A stretch of DNA of 64,000 bases from Sphingomonas sp. FARSPH (GTDB lineage Bacteria > Pseudomonadota > Alphaproteobacteria > Sphingomonadales > Sphingomonadaceae), in assembly GCF_003355005.1 (NCBI RefSeq), contig NZ_CP029985.1, positions 558,001 through 622,000 of the forward strand. Direction: 5' to 3'. This document shows, piece after piece, positions 62,624 through 64,000 of this stretch; positions within the stretch are counted from its first letter, which is position 1; each line of letters begins with the position of its first letter. The position numbers and the translations under genes were made by a program. Below the pieces are notes generated by a model. The model had not been told where the DNA came from. It made no database searches and was given only the letters and a program-made list of their open reading frames with translations.

Positions 62624-63835
62624 TTAGTAGGTGCCCGACGTGTTCCGGTCGGCCGCGGTCTTGTCCGCCGCCTGCGCGCCTGCCGTGGCCGTCGCGCCGG
62701 TGCCGGTCACCGTGCCCGTCGTCCCACTATTGGCCTGGCTCGACCAGTTCGCGGTATCGCGGTCGCCCTTGTCGCGACCCTGCACGTTGTCGCCGTAGCC
62801 GAACATGGCCTGATTGCGCTCTTCATCGCGCCACGCGGACTTTGCTTCCGACGCGGTCTTGGTCAGCGTCACCTTGTCGTCGACGCTCCTCAGCCAGCTC
62901 GACGGGATCGAATGGTGATGGCCGCCGGCATCGCGGTCGTTCTTGGTCAGCAGGATACGGTCGCCGCGCACCTTGTCGACGGTGCCGACATGCTCGCCGT
63001 CGCTGCCGACGACGTCCATATGTTCCTCGACCTTGTTCAGCGAATCGCGCTGCCCCTGGCGGTTCGTGCGCCACGAGCTGAATTCGTTCTCGAATTTCGT
63101 GCGATTCTCGCGGCGATATTCGTCGTAGTCGCGGTCGAGCGATGCGATTTGGCCACGGCGCCAGTTACCATAATGATCGTCGGTGCCGCTGTCGTAACGC
63201 TCGTCATAGCGCGAATCCATCTCGCGGCGGCGCTCCGCTTCCTCGTCGCCGAACCACGAGCGGACCTCGTCGCCGGCGCGCGCGAAGAAACCGCGCTCTT
63301 CATAGTCGTAGCCCTGCGGCTGACGGCCATAGCCGCCCTGCTGAGCCGCGCCGCGGTTGTAGCTGCTGCGGCCTTCGCCATAGCTGCCGCGATTGTCGTA
63401 GCGGCCGCGATAAGTGTCGTCGTCGGCGTGACGGTTCTGGCCGACGTCGAGGAAGCGGCGGCCATCGTGGCCGTAGCTGCCGTGATATTCCTGACGCGAC
63501 GCGCCGTAGCGATCCTGGTCTGCGCCATAGCGGCTTTGGCTGCCGTAGCGATTGTCCGACTGGCCCCAGTCACGCGCGCCGCGGTTGTACCCGCCCGCGC
63601 CATAGGCCTCGCGGTCGCGGTTGAACCGGTCGCGCTGCTCGTAACGCTGGTTGCCGTATTCGCGGCGCCCGTAATCGCGATCATTGTCGAACGCGCCCGC
63701 CGCCTCGTAATCGCGCGCGCTGGAATAGCTGTAGTTGCGGCCCGAGCCATAATCCTGCCCGTAGTCCTGCGTGTCGGAGCGGCCGTAATAGTCGCCCTGC
63801 GGATTGGTTCCCCGCGGATAGCGTTCGTAGCCCAT
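62624..63835 (-). CDS. Low-complexity Tyr/Arg/Gly-rich protein with DUF2171 domain
   Basis: 403 residues from the ATG at 63835. Residues 1-200 are Tyr/Arg/Gly/Asp-rich and disordered (RGTNPQGDYYGRSDTQDYGQ). A middle charged part follows (SWFGDEEAERRREMDSRYDE), then a DUF2171/PRC-barrel-like domain near 280-345 (EEHMDVVGSDGEHVGTVDKV, ILLTKNDRDAGGHHHSIP). Such proteins are common in sphingomonads and linked to stress and desiccation; function unknown. The last 40 residues are Thr/Ala/Gly. Upstream 63836-64000 holds no clear gene. Confidence 0.8.
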   Translation of the reverse strand: MGYERYPRGTNPQGDYYGRSDTQDYGQDYGSGRNYSYSSARDYEAAGAFDNDRDYGRREYGNQRYEQRDRFNRDREAYGAGGYNRGARDWGQSDNRYGSQSRYGADQDRYGASRQEYHGSYGHDGRRFLDVGQNRHADDDTYRGRYDNRGSYGEGRSSYNRGAAQQGGYGRQPQGYDYEERGFFARAGDEVRSWFGDEEAERRREMDSRYDERYDSGTDDHYGNWRRGQIASLDRDYDEYRRENRTKFENEFSSWRTNRQGQRDSLNKVEEHMDVVGSDGEHVGTVDKVRGDRILLTKNDRDAGGHHHSIPSSWLRSVDDKVTLTKTASEAKSAWRDEERNQAMFGYGDNVQGRDKGDRDTANWSSQANSGTTGTVTGTGATATAGAQAADKTAADRNTSGTY

Positions 63836-64000
63836 GATCGTCTCCTTCGGATGGTCGTCCTGCGGCTGCGGAGCGTCGTTTTTCGCGCTCCTGCGTCCGG
63901 CGCTAACAAGCGTCAAAGGTGCGGCTTCGTTCCTATCGTTGCGCTTTCAGAACAACGCAAATTCGCGGCTGCCGGTCGCGTCGGAACGCACCGGCCGCGG

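Noticed and set aside
63900..63935. GGAAC-type promoter upstream of the DUF2171 gene
   Set aside because: The spacing to the next GTT is 21 bases, outside the accepted range.

Overview
The window is about 64 kb of very GC-rich DNA and reads as chromosome of an alphaproteobacterium of the order Sphingomonadales (Sphingomonas-like). The evidence is the recN-ligA pair, a CtrA orthologue with a TTAA-N7-TTAA site and a GANTC site upstream, a large TonB-dependent receptor with an N-terminal carboxypeptidase-like domain, a PhoK/PafA-type phosphatase, a split methionine synthase, an ScfR-type regulator beside isocitrate lyase, an EcfG-type stress promoter, and many palindromic (REP-like) intergenic repeats. 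No rRNA, tRNA, CRISPR array, transposase, integrase or prophage was seen. Genus and species are inferred; no search was run.

Layout. 1-10.5 kb: end of recN, a Tat-exported SDR oxidoreductase, ligA, a TonB-dependent receptor followed by a LytS/LytTR two-component pair, a single-domain response regulator and a tiny membrane protein with an EcfG-type promoter. 10.6-18.7 kb (all minus strand): an inositol-monophosphatase-like enzyme coupled to pmbA, a DUF3140 protein, a polytopic membrane protein, and a run from pdhC (E2) to lpdA (E3) with a thioesterase and small membrane proteins between them. 18.7-27 kb: a stress protein, a 54-residue small ORF missed by ordinary length cut-offs, an M28 peptidase, a decayed LOV/HWE kinase pseudogene, an RcnB-like envelope protein, msrC, arfB, a pseudouridine synthase, a VanY-like peptidase and a wrbA/pirin redox pair facing a LysR regulator.

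28-45 kb: small secreted and membrane proteins between repeats, an AI-2E-type permease, ctrA, an orphan protein starting at the edge of a repeat, an exported amidohydrolase, threonine ammonia-lyase, Bpt, a SleB-type hydrolase, dsbD divergent from a PhoK-like phosphatase, a beta-helix protein and a CPA2 antiporter. 45-51 kb is a methionine-cycle cluster: an ArsR-methyltransferase regulator with a strong palindromic operator, then metF, metH1 (homocysteine module) and metH2 (pterin, B12 and reactivation modules), with REP pairs between the last three. 51-64 kb: lipoproteins, an aldo/keto reductase, a RelA/SpoT-domain protein with an AT-rich tail, aceA with its probable regulator scfR, an AbrB/Doc toxin-antitoxin pair, a CDF transporter, an LRAT-like protein, hydroxybutyrate dehydrogenase, a YpfJ-type metalloprotease, an MDR oxidoreductase and a low-complexity DUF2171 protein.

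Most of the content is ordinary core metabolism and envelope biology. The least explained items are a 79-base element present twice (343-421 and 42259-42337), the metH split at a REP pair, the RelA/SpoT-domain protein, the LOV-kinase ruin, the inverted repeats spanning the aceA promoter, and several orphan small proteins. All domain and family names come from reading motifs by eye.
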